Of a stretch of DNA of 64,000 nucleotides, positions 44,152 to 53,144 are shown in pieces (positions within the stretch are counted from its first letter, which is position 1; each line of letters opens with the position of its first letter). Source of the DNA: MESE01 sp036675035 (lineage in GTDB: Bacteria; Pseudomonadota; Gammaproteobacteria; Burkholderiales; Burkholderiaceae_D); contig JAKFFO010000007.1 in assembly GCA_036675035.1 (NCBI GenBank), positions 1-64,000 of the forward strand, read 5' to 3'. The notes beneath the pieces were generated by a model, which was not told the DNA's origin, ran no database searches, and was given only the letters and a program-made list of their open reading frames with translations. Position numbers and translations under genes: made by a program.

Positions 44152-45024
44152 ATGAACCAGCCCGTTCAATTCACCCATCCGGACACCGGCAGTCGTCGCT
44201 TCATTCTCGAAATGCTAGGATTTCCGCCTGCGGAAAAAACCATGCTTGCCACGACGTTTCGGCTGACCAGCCGACGCCCGTTTTGCTATACCGAGGCTGC
44301 TACACCGGAGGAGCGCACCGATATTTACCTGGTCAATGCGGATAACCCGGAAGCGTTGACCCAGCTGCAGACCCGTTCACCGAACATCCATGCTCCGGCG
44401 GTGATGATCGGGCGCGGACCGGCTGCCGGCGGCTGGCCGCTGGTGGAAAAGCCGATTCACTGGATGCGCCTGTTCGAGCAGCTTGATAGCGCGATGCAAG
44501 GGGCGTTGCTGGAGCGGAGCCGGCGCCAGTCCGCCGGCAATGGTGAATGGGATGGACGCACTTATCGCCGCGCCATCGACCGGGAACTTGCACCTTCCGT
44601 CGTCTATATGGAACCGAAACCGACTGAGTCGGTACTGGTGGTCGACGATAGCGCGACGGTGCGGGCATTCATGCGCATCAAGCTGGCACCGTTCCGGTTC
44701 GATGTTGATTTTGCCGAGAATGGCGAAGCGGCGATCGATATGGCACAGGCAAAACGCTATACATGCATTTTCCTGGACATCCTGATGCCAGGAATCGACG
44801 GCTACCAGGTATGCAAACGCATCAAGTCCAGTTCTGCCACCAAAGAGACCGCCGTCGTGATGCTCAGCAGCAAATCCTCTGCCTTCGATAAATTCCGCGG
44901 AAACTGGGCTGGATGCGATGCGTATCTCGGCAAACCGGTAGCCGAAGATGAATTGCTGGCGACCATCGCGCGTTTTTTACCAAGCGCACGCAGAGTGGCG
45001 CAAGCCATTCTGGAAACCCAGTAA
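44152..45024 (+). CDS. pseudo-receiver plus receiver response regulator
   Basis: A 290-residue protein. The C-terminal domain (about 158–285) is an intact receiver: ESVLVVDDSATVRAFM with acidic D165/D166, phospho-acceptor D209 in CIFLDILMPGIDGYQV, and K261 in YLGKPVAEDEL. The N-terminal 115 residues look like a decayed receiver (DIYLVNADNPEALTQLQ, then VEKPIHWMRLFEQLDSA) that keeps the EKP but has lost the acceptor aspartate. No DNA-binding or enzymatic output domain is present, so it probably acts by protein contact, for instance in a chemotaxis-like or cyclic di-GMP circuit. Confidence 0.85.
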   Translation: MNQPVQFTHPDTGSRRFILEMLGFPPAEKTMLATTFRLTSRRPFCYTEAATPEERTDIYLVNADNPEALTQLQTRSPNIHAPAVMIGRGPAAGGWPLVEKPIHWMRLFEQLDSAMQGALLERSRRQSAGNGEWDGRTYRRAIDRELAPSVVYMEPKPTESVLVVDDSATVRAFMRIKLAPFRFDVDFAENGEAAIDMAQAKRYTCIFLDILMPGIDGYQVCKRIKSSSATKETAVVMLSSKSSAFDKFRGNWAGCDAYLGKPVAEDELLATIARFLPSARRVAQAILETQ

Positions 45025-45216
45025 CGGCCGCCGCAAGAGCCGGAAAGCACCTACGCCCGGCTATCCACCCCTAGCTTCAAGGCTGAACTTTCCGCTTGCG
45101 TTGCAGTCTCTCCATTACTAGCACGTAACTCTCCGCGCCGGCTTTTACCGGGTGTATCCGGTACGTCACGGGCCGATCGCGGTTCTCTTTCATCCACTCC
45201 TTGCAAAGCGCATTTG

Positions 45217-46773
45217 ATGCGATGGTTTCCACTTAGCCAGACTTTGTCTTTGCTGGTGTTCGCGATCTCATTGTTCGTCACTTACCAGTTATGGAAGGAC
45301 GCACGTCACAGCGCCGAGCAAGTGCTTCAAACCGATTTCGATTTCATGGTGCGCGAATCCAGTCGCCGCATCGAGCAGCGCATGCAAGCATATGAGCAAG
45401 TGCTGCGCGGCACGGTTGGCTTTCTCGTGGCCTCGGATCAGGTGACGCGGCGGGAATTCCGAACCTACGTGAACAGGCTGCGCCTGATTGAAAATTATCC
45501 GGGAATCGAAGCGATCGGGTTTTCGGTCTTGATCCGTCCCGATCAGAAAGAGCAGCATATCGCTGCTGTCCGCAATGAAGGATTTCCGAATTACACCATC
45601 ACGCCGGAAGGTGAGCGCGATATATATTCGGCGATCGTCTATATCGAGCCGTTTTCCGGGCGCAATCTGCGTGCCTTTGGCTATGATATGTATTCGCAGC
45701 CGGTCAGGAGAGCTGCGATGGCGCAGGCTCGCGACACCGGGCGTGCAACATTATCGGGTAAATTGATCCTGGTTCAGGAGGTCGGAAAAGACGTTCAGGC
45801 CGGCTTCCTGATTTATCTTCCATACTACCGCCCGGGTGCGCCGATCGACACGCTGGAGCAACGACGCGCCAATCTTGTGGGATGGGTGTACGCGCCGTTT
45901 CGCGTCAATGACTTCATGTCGGGATTGGCTGGAGAGAACGCAGCCGATTTATCGATCAGTATTTACGATGGAACCGAGATATCGAACGAGTCGCTGATGT
46001 ACCAAACCAGCCATGGCACCGAGAGCGCGCCGTTGAGCAATCGGTTCATGCGCATCCAGCGGTTGAAATTCGGCGGCCATTACTGGACCACGGTAACCCG
46101 TGCACGGCCGCACTTCGAAAAGCGCGAGGAAGACGACAAGGCGGCTCTGGTCCTGAGGGGCGGCATCGGGGCGAGCGTGTTGCTGACGCTGCTCGCCTGG
46201 CTGCTGGTCGACGAGCGGGCGAGGGCAGTAGGGGCCGCACACCGTGCGCTGCGGCTGGCACTGTACGACATGCTCACCGACCTGCCGAATCGCAAGCTGT
46301 TTACCGATCGCCTCCTGCATTCGCTGGCCCGTGCAAAACGCGACAAGAGCCAGCTTGCCGTGATGTTCATCGACCTTGACAAGTTCAAACCGGTCAACGA
46401 CAAATTCGGACATGCGATTGGCGACTTGCTGCTGAAGGAAGTCGCCGACCGCCTGAAACAGTGCGTGCGCAAATCCGATACCGTTGCGCGCCTGGGCGGT
46501 GATGAATTCGTTGTGCTGATTCCGACCATCGAAGAAAAGCATGGCGATACGATCGTCGCTGAAAAAATTCTGGCAGCGCTTGCCGCGCCGTTTCATATCG
46601 GCGGCCACGAGCTGCATATTTCATCGAGTATCGGGATTGCGCTCTATCCCGGCGATGGCGATGACGAAAAAGTACTGGTACGAAATGCCGATATCGCGAT
46701 GTACCATGCGAAAAAAAGCGGCCGCAACAATATGAAGTTTTTCGATGCGAGAATGCAGGAAGCGAGCAGCTGA
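45217..46773 (+). CDS. CHASE-domain diguanylate cyclase
   Basis: A 518-residue membrane sensor. A hydrophobic N-terminus (LSLLVFAISLFVTYQLW) and a second helix at about 315–335 (GGIGASVLLTLLAWLLV) bound a periplasmic CHASE domain (GFLVASDQVTRREFRTYV, then YPGIEAIGFSVLIRPDQ and PEGERDIYSAIVYIEPF). The C-terminal GGDEF domain is intact (RLGGDEFVVLIP), with RKSD five residues upstream as the inhibitory site. CHASE senses a small extracellular molecule, still unknown. The ATG at 45217 is preferred; TTG at 45214 is in frame. It starts 192 bases after the receiver gene. Confidence 0.92.
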   Translation: MRWFPLSQTLSLLVFAISLFVTYQLWKDARHSAEQVLQTDFDFMVRESSRRIEQRMQAYEQVLRGTVGFLVASDQVTRREFRTYVNRLRLIENYPGIEAIGFSVLIRPDQKEQHIAAVRNEGFPNYTITPEGERDIYSAIVYIEPFSGRNLRAFGYDMYSQPVRRAAMAQARDTGRATLSGKLILVQEVGKDVQAGFLIYLPYYRPGAPIDTLEQRRANLVGWVYAPFRVNDFMSGLAGENAADLSISIYDGTEISNESLMYQTSHGTESAPLSNRFMRIQRLKFGGHYWTTVTRARPHFEKREEDDKAALVLRGGIGASVLLTLLAWLLVDERARAVGAAHRALRLALYDMLTDLPNRKLFTDRLLHSLARAKRDKSQLAVMFIDLDKFKPVNDKFGHAIGDLLLKEVADRLKQCVRKSDTVARLGGDEFVVLIPTIEEKHGDTIVAEKILAALAAPFHIGGHELHISSSIGIALYPGDGDDEKVLVRNADIAMYHAKKSGRNNMKFFDARMQEASS

Positions 46774-46819
46774 TATATCAATAAAAATAACGCGGCCAAT
46801 GGCGTGCGTGGAGGAACCG

Positions 46820-47059
46820 ATGTACATGGTGTACTGGACCGTGCTGGAAAACGGAACGAAGACGGCGCATGCGCAAGAGTTCGAATCGAGCGAGATGGGT
46901 TCGGCGCTGAAGTTCATGGAAACGCTGCGAACCCGGCAACGCACGTCGGGCGACGTCTGCTTCGTTGCCATGTCGTCCGAAAATCCGGAGTCGGTGGGCC
47001 ATGCCGGTGTTGCCGAGACCGGTCCCGACTACAACTGGAAAAAGCGCCGGCGGCAATGA
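46820..47059 (+). CDS. small conserved hypothetical protein
   Basis: A 79-residue soluble protein, beginning MYMVYWTVLENG with MGSALKFMETLRTRQR in the middle and ending YNWKKRRRQ. The start at 46820 has GGAGGAACCG directly upstream, a very strong ribosome-binding site, which is the reason to prefer it over earlier in-frame starts. I believe relatives occur in Burkholderiales as hypothetical proteins, but I know no function. The last 31 bases overlap the antisense VOC remnant. Confidence 0.65.
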   Translation: MYMVYWTVLENGTKTAHAQEFESSEMGSALKFMETLRTRQRTSGDVCFVAMSSENPESVGHAGVAETGPDYNWKKRRRQ

Positions 47060-47136
47060 CTGCGCGCCGGCGGTTGACTCGCGCTTTCCCGGTCCGGCAT
47101 CGGACGCCGCTCATGCTGCGCGGGTCCTAAACAGCG

Positions 47137-47436
47137 GTAATCAGGCTCACCGTAATGCGATCGCGGTGCGGGCGCGCCACGATCGATGCCGCCGGCGGCA
47201 GGCGCGGCGTCGTGGAACGCATGCACCGCCGGTTTCGACTCTGCAGCAAATCCGAGGTGCGTGCCATTGGCAACGGTTGCCGGAAAACCGTCAATCGGGA
47301 TTTTCACCCCGAAGTCCGGATAAAGCTTTCCATACGCAACCGCACCCGGATGTTCGATGATCCGCCTGCAATCCAGTGTCGTGAGTACCTTGTCGTAGAA
47401 CGTAACGGTACGATCGAAATCGTTGGGCCGATAGAT
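47137..47436 (-). pseudogene. VOC/glyoxalase-family gene remnant
   Basis: An antisense block of 100 codons clearly matches a VOC-family protein: IYRPNDFDRTVTFYDKVL, YPDFGVKIPIDGFPATV and HLGFAAESKPAVHAFHDAA. The normal N-terminus is replaced by unrelated sequence (an open frame extends back to about 47616). The C-terminal strand, which should carry the last metal-binding glutamate, is lost after HYGEPDY. The frame stays open but reads arginine-rich nonsense. The AT-rich stretch 47520–47650 flanks it. I take it as decayed; a functional chimera is unlikely. Confidence 0.55.
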
Positions 47437-47680
47437 AGGCGGGAGACATGCCGGGATTTTCGTCTGCCATGTCGATACCTTGCGTTGATCGAACCAAGCC
47501 CGATATTGCGGCTGCCCTCCTGACACGGTTATGTCAGTAACATCGGCTCGGAGGCTTTTCAAGTCCCATAGATGGTTGCTATGAATTGTTTCAGGTAAAT
47601 CAATTTGATCTATCAAATGAGAATTACTATCATTTAGTCGTCAACCGATTCTGAGCGGTTATTTGAAAAGGAGCCGAGCC

Positions 47681-47917
47681 ATGGTCGCTGTTGCGAGAAC
47701 CACCAGCCAAATTGGATTGCATATGGGAGTTGCATTCGGGGTCATGTATGCGGTGACCGGGTCGATCGCGTTCGGCGGAATCGCTGCACTGCTTGAACCT
47801 GTCTGCAATGTATTGCTGCTGCCATTGCACGACAAGGTGTGGCGCATTATCTCTAGCAGGGTCGAGGCAAGAAAAGCCGGGACATCGTCGCATCGCAATC
47901 AGCAGCAGCCTGTTTGA
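47681..47917 (+). CDS. DUF2061 membrane protein
   Basis: A 78-residue membrane protein. The first half reads ARTTSQIGLHMGVAFGVMY, then AVTGSIAFGGIAALLEPVCNVL, the single DUF2061 domain with two helices, followed by a charged tail. The ATG at 47681 is supported by AAAAGGAG, seven bases upstream; an in-frame TTG earlier is not needed. The family's function is unknown. It is convergent with dps. Confidence 0.85.
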   Translation: MVAVARTTSQIGLHMGVAFGVMYAVTGSIAFGGIAALLEPVCNVLLLPLHDKVWRIISSRVEARKAGTSSHRNQQQPV

Positions 47918-47944
47918 TACGGCGAGCCAGCTTGCTGGATGCGC

Positions 47945-48415
47945 CTATTTTTCCAGAAGGGAACGCAGCATCCATGCGGTCTTTTCATGCACCTGCATGC
48001 GCTGCGTCAGTAAATCCGCAGTCGGCTCATCGGCGGCTTTATCAACGACGGGAAAGATCGAGCGTGCGGTACGCACTACCGCTTCCTGATCGCGCATCAA
48101 CTCTTCAATCATTTTCTGCGCCGGCGGAATGCCATCCGGCTCCTTGACCGTACTCAGCCGCGCAAACTCGGCATAGGTGCCTGGCGCCGGGCTGCCAAGT
48201 GCGCGAATCCGTTCGGCAATCAGATCGACCGCCATCGCCAGTTCGGTATATTGCGTCTCGAACATCAGGTGCAGCGTCTGAAACATCGGCCCGGTCACGT
48301 TCCAGTGAAAATTATGGGTTTTCAGGTAGAGCGTATAGGTATCGGCAAGCAGGCGCGACAGGCCGTCCACAATGTTACTTCGATCCTGTTCGGAAATTCC
48401 AATATTGATGTCCAT
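47945..48415 (-). CDS. dps: Dps-family DNA-protection / ferritin-like protein
   Basis: A 156-residue protein that forms a dodecamer, oxidises Fe(II) with peroxide and stores the iron. The ferroxidase histidine lies in KTHNFHWNVTGPMFQTLH and the conserved acidic residues in YTELAMAVDLIAERIRALG. It has a short N-terminus without a lysine-rich tail, so DNA binding is not assured. It is a single gene, convergent with DUF2061; stress regulation is likely but no site was recognised. Confidence 0.95.
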   Translation of the reverse strand: MDINIGISEQDRSNIVDGLSRLLADTYTLYLKTHNFHWNVTGPMFQTLHLMFETQYTELAMAVDLIAERIRALGSPAPGTYAEFARLSTVKEPDGIPPAQKMIEELMRDQEAVVRTARSIFPVVDKAADEPTADLLTQRMQVHEKTAWMLRSLLEK

Positions 48416-48655
48416 TTATTCCTCGTTGTACAGTTCAGGCTGATCCAGCGTTCAGCCTAGTGCAGGATCAAGGTCCGCTTGATGATGCAGATCAGCTGCC
48501 ATCGCCGATTCCGATAAACGGCCATCATCTTTATCCGTTGCAAGACCGGCGCCATACGCTATGATGCATGCGAACGCAGACCGGAATTCCAGTAATTTCC
48601 GTATCCCGCACCCACCTGGTCAATAAGCCAATCCATAGCCAATGAAAGAAAGACG

Positions 48656-49213
48656 ATGACTCTTCTTGTGCTGGGCCTTCTCGTTTTTATAGGCATACAC
48701 CTGGTGCCGACCTTTGCATCGACGCGGCAAAACCTGATCGAGCGCCATGGGCTTCGTGTTTACAAAACCGGTTTTGCTGCCGCGTCATTCATCGGGCTGG
48801 CTCTAGTGGTAGCCGGAAAAGCCGGTGCGGAATTTGTACCGCTCTGGATCCCTGCGACATGGGGCAGGCATGCGGCCATGCTGTTGATGCTGTTCTCTTT
48901 CATCCTGCTGGCCGGTGCGTACCTGCCATCCAATATAAAGCGGCTTACCGCGCATCCGATGCTGCTGGCAGTGACGCTGTGGGCGACCGCACACCTTGCG
49001 GCCAACGGCGATCTTGCATCGGTCATTCTGTTTGGCGGCCTGGGCGCGTACGCCCTGTTCGACATGCGGTCGGCCAACAAGCGCGGTGCCGCGCCGTCCG
49101 CCAAATCATTTCCACACTCAAAGGATGCGATTGTAGTCGCAGCGGGTGTGCTCGCGTACGCTGCGGTCCTGTTTTTGCATCCCTACCTGTTCGGTGTCCG
49201 GATAATCGGTTAA
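48656..49213 (+). CDS. NnrU-family membrane protein
   Basis: A 185-residue inner-membrane protein with five to six helices. LGLLVFIGIHLVPTFASTRQNLIERHG is the NnrU start, and RHAAMLLMLFSFILLAGAY and HPMLLAVTLWATAHLAANG carry the conserved HP and H. NnrU-family proteins are linked to denitrification or nitric-oxide metabolism in some bacteria, though no such genes are near here. It ends 22 bases before the pseudouridine synthase, so the two may share a message. Confidence 0.9.
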   Translation: MTLLVLGLLVFIGIHLVPTFASTRQNLIERHGLRVYKTGFAAASFIGLALVVAGKAGAEFVPLWIPATWGRHAAMLLMLFSFILLAGAYLPSNIKRLTAHPMLLAVTLWATAHLAANGDLASVILFGGLGAYALFDMRSANKRGAAPSAKSFPHSKDAIVVAAGVLAYAAVLFLHPYLFGVRIIG

Positions 49214-49235
49214 GAACAAGCCGGATGGAGAAGAT

Positions 49236-50120
49236 GTGAAAATACCGCTGCCGATCCGCGATGGCGTCGCTCCGAGCTATATCTGGCTGCCGGAAGGCCG
49301 CTGGACCGGTATGCTGGAATTCCTGGAGCAGCGCTTTCCCGATGTGGCGCCCGCCATCTGGCTGTCGCGCATGAAGCGGGGCGAAGTAGTCGATGCGGAC
49401 GGCGTTCGCATCGGCCCCGATAGCCCGTATCGCCGAGGCGCCTGCATTTACTATTATCGGGAACTGCAGGATGAAACGCCGATTCCTTTTGACGAGTGGA
49501 TCATTCACTGCGACGACCATCTCCTGGTCGCGGACAAGCCGCACTTTCTGCCGGTGATTCCGTCGGGCCGGTTTCTCCATCAGACGCTACTGGTGCGCCT
49601 GAAGAAGAAAACCGGACTGGTTCACCTGACGCCGATTCATCGGCTTGACCGCGAGACCGCCGGCGTCATCATCTTTTCGCACAATCCGGCAACCCGGGGC
49701 AAGTATCAATCGTTATTTCAGAAGCGGGCCGTCGAAAAGATATACGAGGCGCTGGCCCCTGCACTTGCCGGCGCCGATTTTCCAATGGTGTATCGCAGCC
49801 GGTTAGTGGAAGGAACGCCTTTTTTCCGCATGGAAGAAGCGGCGGGAGAGCCGAATTCGGAAACCCGTATCTCGATCCTGGAAAACCGCGGCGACGTATG
49901 TCTTTATCAGCTGCGTCCGGTGACCGGCAAAAAACATCAGCTACGCGCGCATCTGGCGGCACTGGGTATTCCGATTATCAACGATGCCTTCTATCCGGCA
50001 GCCCTGCCTTGCAAGGGCGATGATGTTTCGCATCCATTGAAACTGCTGGCAAGGGCAATTTCGTTTCAAGATCCATTGACCGGGCAACAGCGATATTTTG
50101 AAAGTACACGGCAAATTTAA
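49236..50120 (+). CDS. RluA-family pseudouridine synthase, GTG start
   Basis: A 294-residue RNA-modifying enzyme that turns uridine to pseudouridine in rRNA or tRNA. The catalytic motif is HRLDRETAGVIIF with the essential aspartate. HLLVADKPHFLPVIPSGR precedes it, and RPVTGKKHQLRAHLAALG near residue 235 is the conserved C-terminal segment. There is no S4 domain at the N-terminus, which reads PEGRWTGMLEFLEQRF. The start is GTG at 49236 after TGGAGAAGAT. The RNA target cannot be told. Confidence 0.92.
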   Translation: MKIPLPIRDGVAPSYIWLPEGRWTGMLEFLEQRFPDVAPAIWLSRMKRGEVVDADGVRIGPDSPYRRGACIYYYRELQDETPIPFDEWIIHCDDHLLVADKPHFLPVIPSGRFLHQTLLVRLKKKTGLVHLTPIHRLDRETAGVIIFSHNPATRGKYQSLFQKRAVEKIYEALAPALAGADFPMVYRSRLVEGTPFFRMEEAAGEPNSETRISILENRGDVCLYQLRPVTGKKHQLRAHLAALGIPIINDAFYPAALPCKGDDVSHPLKLLARAISFQDPLTGQQRYFESTRQI

Positions 50121-50244
50121 TGCTGTATTTCTGACAAGATACTTGATATAAATAGCGAGCAAAAAAACGGAGGTCCGGCATGCCGGAGTTTGGAATAATT
50201 TCTTCGCTTGCATAATCGGCGGGTTTAACGGGAGCGGAATTGCC

Positions 50245-50601
50245 ATGACAATAGCCATGAATATCGTCGTCGGTCTGGTCGCGCTCTTGCATGTTTATTT
50301 CATGGTGCTTGAAATGTTTCTGTGGACGCGACCTTATGGGTGCAAGGCATTTGGCCTCAGCGCCGATTTTGCCGCGGCATCGAAAGCGCTGGCCGCCAAT
50401 CAAGGCTTGTACAACGGTTTCCTCGCCGCAGGGCTGGTATGGGGCCTTGTTCTTGGCGCGGATGGAAATGCGATCAAGGTTTTCTTTCTCGCTTGTGTGA
50501 TTGTTGCCGGCATCTTCGGCAGTATCACCGTAAGCCGTAAAATATTCTGGGTACAGGCACTGCCGGGCGCAATCGCACTTGCTGCAGTGCTATTGGCATG
50601 A
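50245..50601 (+). CDS. DUF1304 membrane protein
   Basis: A 118-residue protein with four helices, starting AMNIVVGLVALLHVYFMVLEMFLW and containing NQGLYNGFLAAGLVWG, the family hallmark, then VFFLACVIVAGIFGSIT. DUF1304 proteins are widely distributed small integral membrane proteins of unknown role. Its ATG follows GGGAGCGG. It appears to be a single gene. Confidence 0.9.
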   Translation: MTIAMNIVVGLVALLHVYFMVLEMFLWTRPYGCKAFGLSADFAAASKALAANQGLYNGFLAAGLVWGLVLGADGNAIKVFFLACVIVAGIFGSITVSRKIFWVQALPGAIALAAVLLA

Positions 50602-50752
50602 CTCTCCACTGCGATGGGCAGGCAAGACGCCAGGCCGTAAGCTGCAAGCTGTTTCACAAAGTGCTCGAAGCCGGACGAGGCACTTCAATTCAGCAACAAT
50701 CGGCGCAAAACTGTTTGATTTTCAATTTAAAACCAACCCGGGGGAGAAAACA

Positions 50753-51106
50753 ATGACATTTACAGACTCGATCAAAACCTGCTTTTCGAAGTATGCCGAT
50801 TTTAACGGACGCGCATCCCGGTCCGAATACTGGTGGTTCGTGCTGTTCATCATGCTGATCGGAATCGGCACATCGTTCATCAGCGACATGATCTCGCTAT
50901 TGTTTTACCTCGCGACACTGGTGCCATCGATCGCGGCTGCGGCGCGCAGACTGCATGACACCAACCGCAGCGGCTGGCTCCAGTTGATTGCGCTGATTCC
51001 GATTATCGGATGGCTGATCGTATTGTATTTCCTGATACAGGAACCGCAGGAACCGAACCGGTTCGGCTCTTCCGGCGCCGTGGTCGCCGAACCCGGCACG
51101 AACTGA
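50753..51106 (+). CDS. DUF805 membrane protein
   Basis: A 117-residue protein with three to four helices. FNGRASRSEYWWFVLFIMLI and AAAARRLHDTNRSGWLQLIALIPIIG are the diagnostic DUF805 segments; QEPQEPNRFGS is the usual C-terminal tail. The ATG at 50753 follows GGGGGAG. The function of the family is unknown. A shorter start than the open frame (which reaches 50579) is used on the basis of the ribosome-binding site and the family N-terminus. Confidence 0.92.
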   Translation: MTFTDSIKTCFSKYADFNGRASRSEYWWFVLFIMLIGIGTSFISDMISLLFYLATLVPSIAAAARRLHDTNRSGWLQLIALIPIIGWLIVLYFLIQEPQEPNRFGSSGAVVAEPGTN

Positions 51107-51192
51107 TACCGCAGCTTGATACCTCAACTGCTATCCTGATGGTGGAACACGCCGTTCCGGCGTGTCGTGTCTGCAACAAGGAGTAGTACCGG

Positions 51193-52317
51193 ATGCACCC
51201 GAGCTTTTGGGAACGCGATGCAATGCTGGACGCCGATTTCATCGTGATCGGCGGTGGCATCATCGGCTTGCACACCGCGCTCGAACTGCGTGAGCGCAGG
51301 CCGCAAGACCGGATCGTGATACTGGAACGCGGGCTGCTACCGGCCGGTGCATCGACCCGCAATGCGGGCTTTGCATGCTTCGGCAGCCTGACCGAAATCC
51401 TGTCCGACCTGGATGCGCTGGGTGACGCAGCGGTGCTGGCATTGGTCGAGCGCCGCTGGCGCGGACTGGCGCGGTTGCGCAAGCGCGTCGGCGATGAAGC
51501 GATTGCTTATGAAGAATTCGGCGGCTTCGATCTGCTGTTCGATTCTCATCTCGGTGCATTGCAAAGGCTCGATGAAGTCAACCGCAAATTGCGACCGCTG
51601 TTCGGGCGCGATGTTTTTTCGGTCGATGAATCCGCGCTTGCGGCAAGCCGGTTCGGACCGCAAGCGAAAGCGCTTGTGAAGAACCCGCTGGAAGGACAAG
51701 TGCATTCCGGCAAGCTCATGCGCGCGCTGGCAAGACTCGCAGCCGCGCAGGGAATCGAGATCCATACCGGTGCGCAAGTGCAGAAACTGGAAGAAAGCGG
51801 CGGCGAAGTGCAGGTACATGTCGCGCGTGGCAACGATGCGGTTTTCCGTGCGCCGCGCGTCGCGGTATGCACCAACGGCATCACCGGCGAATTGCTGTGC
51901 GATACCGGCATCGCGCCGGCGCGCGGCCAGATTCTGGTTACCGAACCGATTGCCGGCCTGCCATGGCGCGGCACTTACCATGTCGAGCAGGGCTTTTATT
52001 ATTTCCGCAACGTCGGCAACCGGGTGCTGCTCGGCGGCGGACGCAATCTCGCAATCGATGCGGAAGCGACTACCGACATGGCATTGACGGACACAATCCA
52101 GTCGGCACTGGAACGGCTGCTGCACGAAACGATCTTGCCGGGCCGCGAAGTCCGGGTCGAGCATCGCTGGTCCGGCGTGATGGGCTTCGCGGCAGACAAG
52201 CAGCCGATCGTGCGGATGCTGTCGGATCATGTCGCACTCGGCTTCGGCTGCAACGGCATGGGGGTTGCGCTCGGTGCCGAAATCGGATCGCAGACTGCAG
52301 AATTATTGCTGCAATAA
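51193..52317 (+). CDS. FAD-dependent oxidoreductase, DAO/GlcD-like (glycine/D-amino-acid oxidase family)
   Basis: A 374-residue flavoprotein. DADFIVIGGGIIGLHTALEL gives the FAD-binding loop, ILERGLLPAGASTRNAGFACFG the second conserved block, and HRWSGVMGFAADKQPIVRML the C-terminal DAO segment, ending LGFGCNGMGVALGAEIG. It would oxidise an amine or amino acid, perhaps glycine, sarcosine or a D-amino acid, giving H2O2 or reducing a partner. There is no partner subunit nearby. The ATG at 51193 comes after AAGGAGTAGTACC. Confidence 0.9.
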   Translation: MHPSFWERDAMLDADFIVIGGGIIGLHTALELRERRPQDRIVILERGLLPAGASTRNAGFACFGSLTEILSDLDALGDAAVLALVERRWRGLARLRKRVGDEAIAYEEFGGFDLLFDSHLGALQRLDEVNRKLRPLFGRDVFSVDESALAASRFGPQAKALVKNPLEGQVHSGKLMRALARLAAAQGIEIHTGAQVQKLEESGGEVQVHVARGNDAVFRAPRVAVCTNGITGELLCDTGIAPARGQILVTEPIAGLPWRGTYHVEQGFYYFRNVGNRVLLGGGRNLAIDAEATTDMALTDTIQSALERLLHETILPGREVRVEHRWSGVMGFAADKQPIVRMLSDHVALGFGCNGMGVALGAEIGSQTAELLLQ

Positions 52318-52391
52318 TGACTTGATCAAGCACCAGGTTTGCCGGTTCGATGTCCGGCCGCATGTATCAATAACCAATCAACAGGTCGCCC

Positions 52392-53042
52392 ATGTCATCA
52401 GAACTGCTCCGTTCGCCGCTCATGTTTGCCGCCATCGTATTCTCTGTTGCCGGCACCATCCTGCTATTTCGCGGTATCGCAGCCTTGATCCGCAAGCGAC
52501 CGCTCCGGTTTGCGCTGGGAACGCTATCCGGGCTATTGATGATCTGCTGCGCGCTGCTGGCAATCGGCCTTGCCGTCGGTCTCCAGGGTTACCAGGCATT
52601 TGCCCGTGAAGAAGTGGCCGCGCACTTGATCGTGAAGCCGCTCGGCCCGCAACGCTTTGCCGCCACGGTCCATTTTGCCGATGGCCGAGTTGCGGTATAC
52701 GAGCTGGCCGGCGACGAAGTCTATGTCGACGCGCATATCCTGAAATGGCATCCGTTTGCGAATCTGCTCGGATTGCATACCGCGTACGAACTCGATCGCC
52801 TGGCCGGCCGCTATCGCGACATCGGCCAGGAGCGCGCCGCGCCGCGCACTGTTTATTCGCTGGCGCAGGAACGGCCGATCGACCTGTTCGAATTGCGGCG
52901 ACGGCATGCATTCCTGGCGCCGCTGGTCGACGCGCAATATGGCTCGGCAACCTTTGTGCCGGCCGATGTCGCTGCCGAGTTCGACGTGCTGGTGTCGACC
53001 ACCGGTCTGTTGATGCGCAAGGTTGATGCGGCGCCGAAGTAG
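52392..53042 (+). CDS. hypothetical membrane protein with soluble C-terminal domain
   Basis: A 216-residue protein with two N-terminal helices (MFAAIVFSVAGTILLFRGI, then LGTLSGLLMICCALLAIGLAVGL). A soluble domain of about 150 residues follows with mixed strands (RFAATVHFADGRVAVYELAGDEVYVDAHILKW). Relatives are sometimes labelled multidrug transporter in databases, but it has none of the features of one. I cannot name its function. It sits between an oxidoreductase and an alpha/beta hydrolase on the same strand. Confidence 0.7.
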   Translation: MSSELLRSPLMFAAIVFSVAGTILLFRGIAALIRKRPLRFALGTLSGLLMICCALLAIGLAVGLQGYQAFAREEVAAHLIVKPLGPQRFAATVHFADGRVAVYELAGDEVYVDAHILKWHPFANLLGLHTAYELDRLAGRYRDIGQERAAPRTVYSLAQERPIDLFELRRRHAFLAPLVDAQYGSATFVPADVAAEFDVLVSTTGLLMRKVDAAPK

Positions 53043-53144
53043 CTTTGCCGGGGTATCCGGTTTCGGTTATCCTGCTGCCGGGCTGCACGCGATACCGACG
53101 GCAAATACAAACACCCATTCAACCTCGTTCATCGAATATAAATT

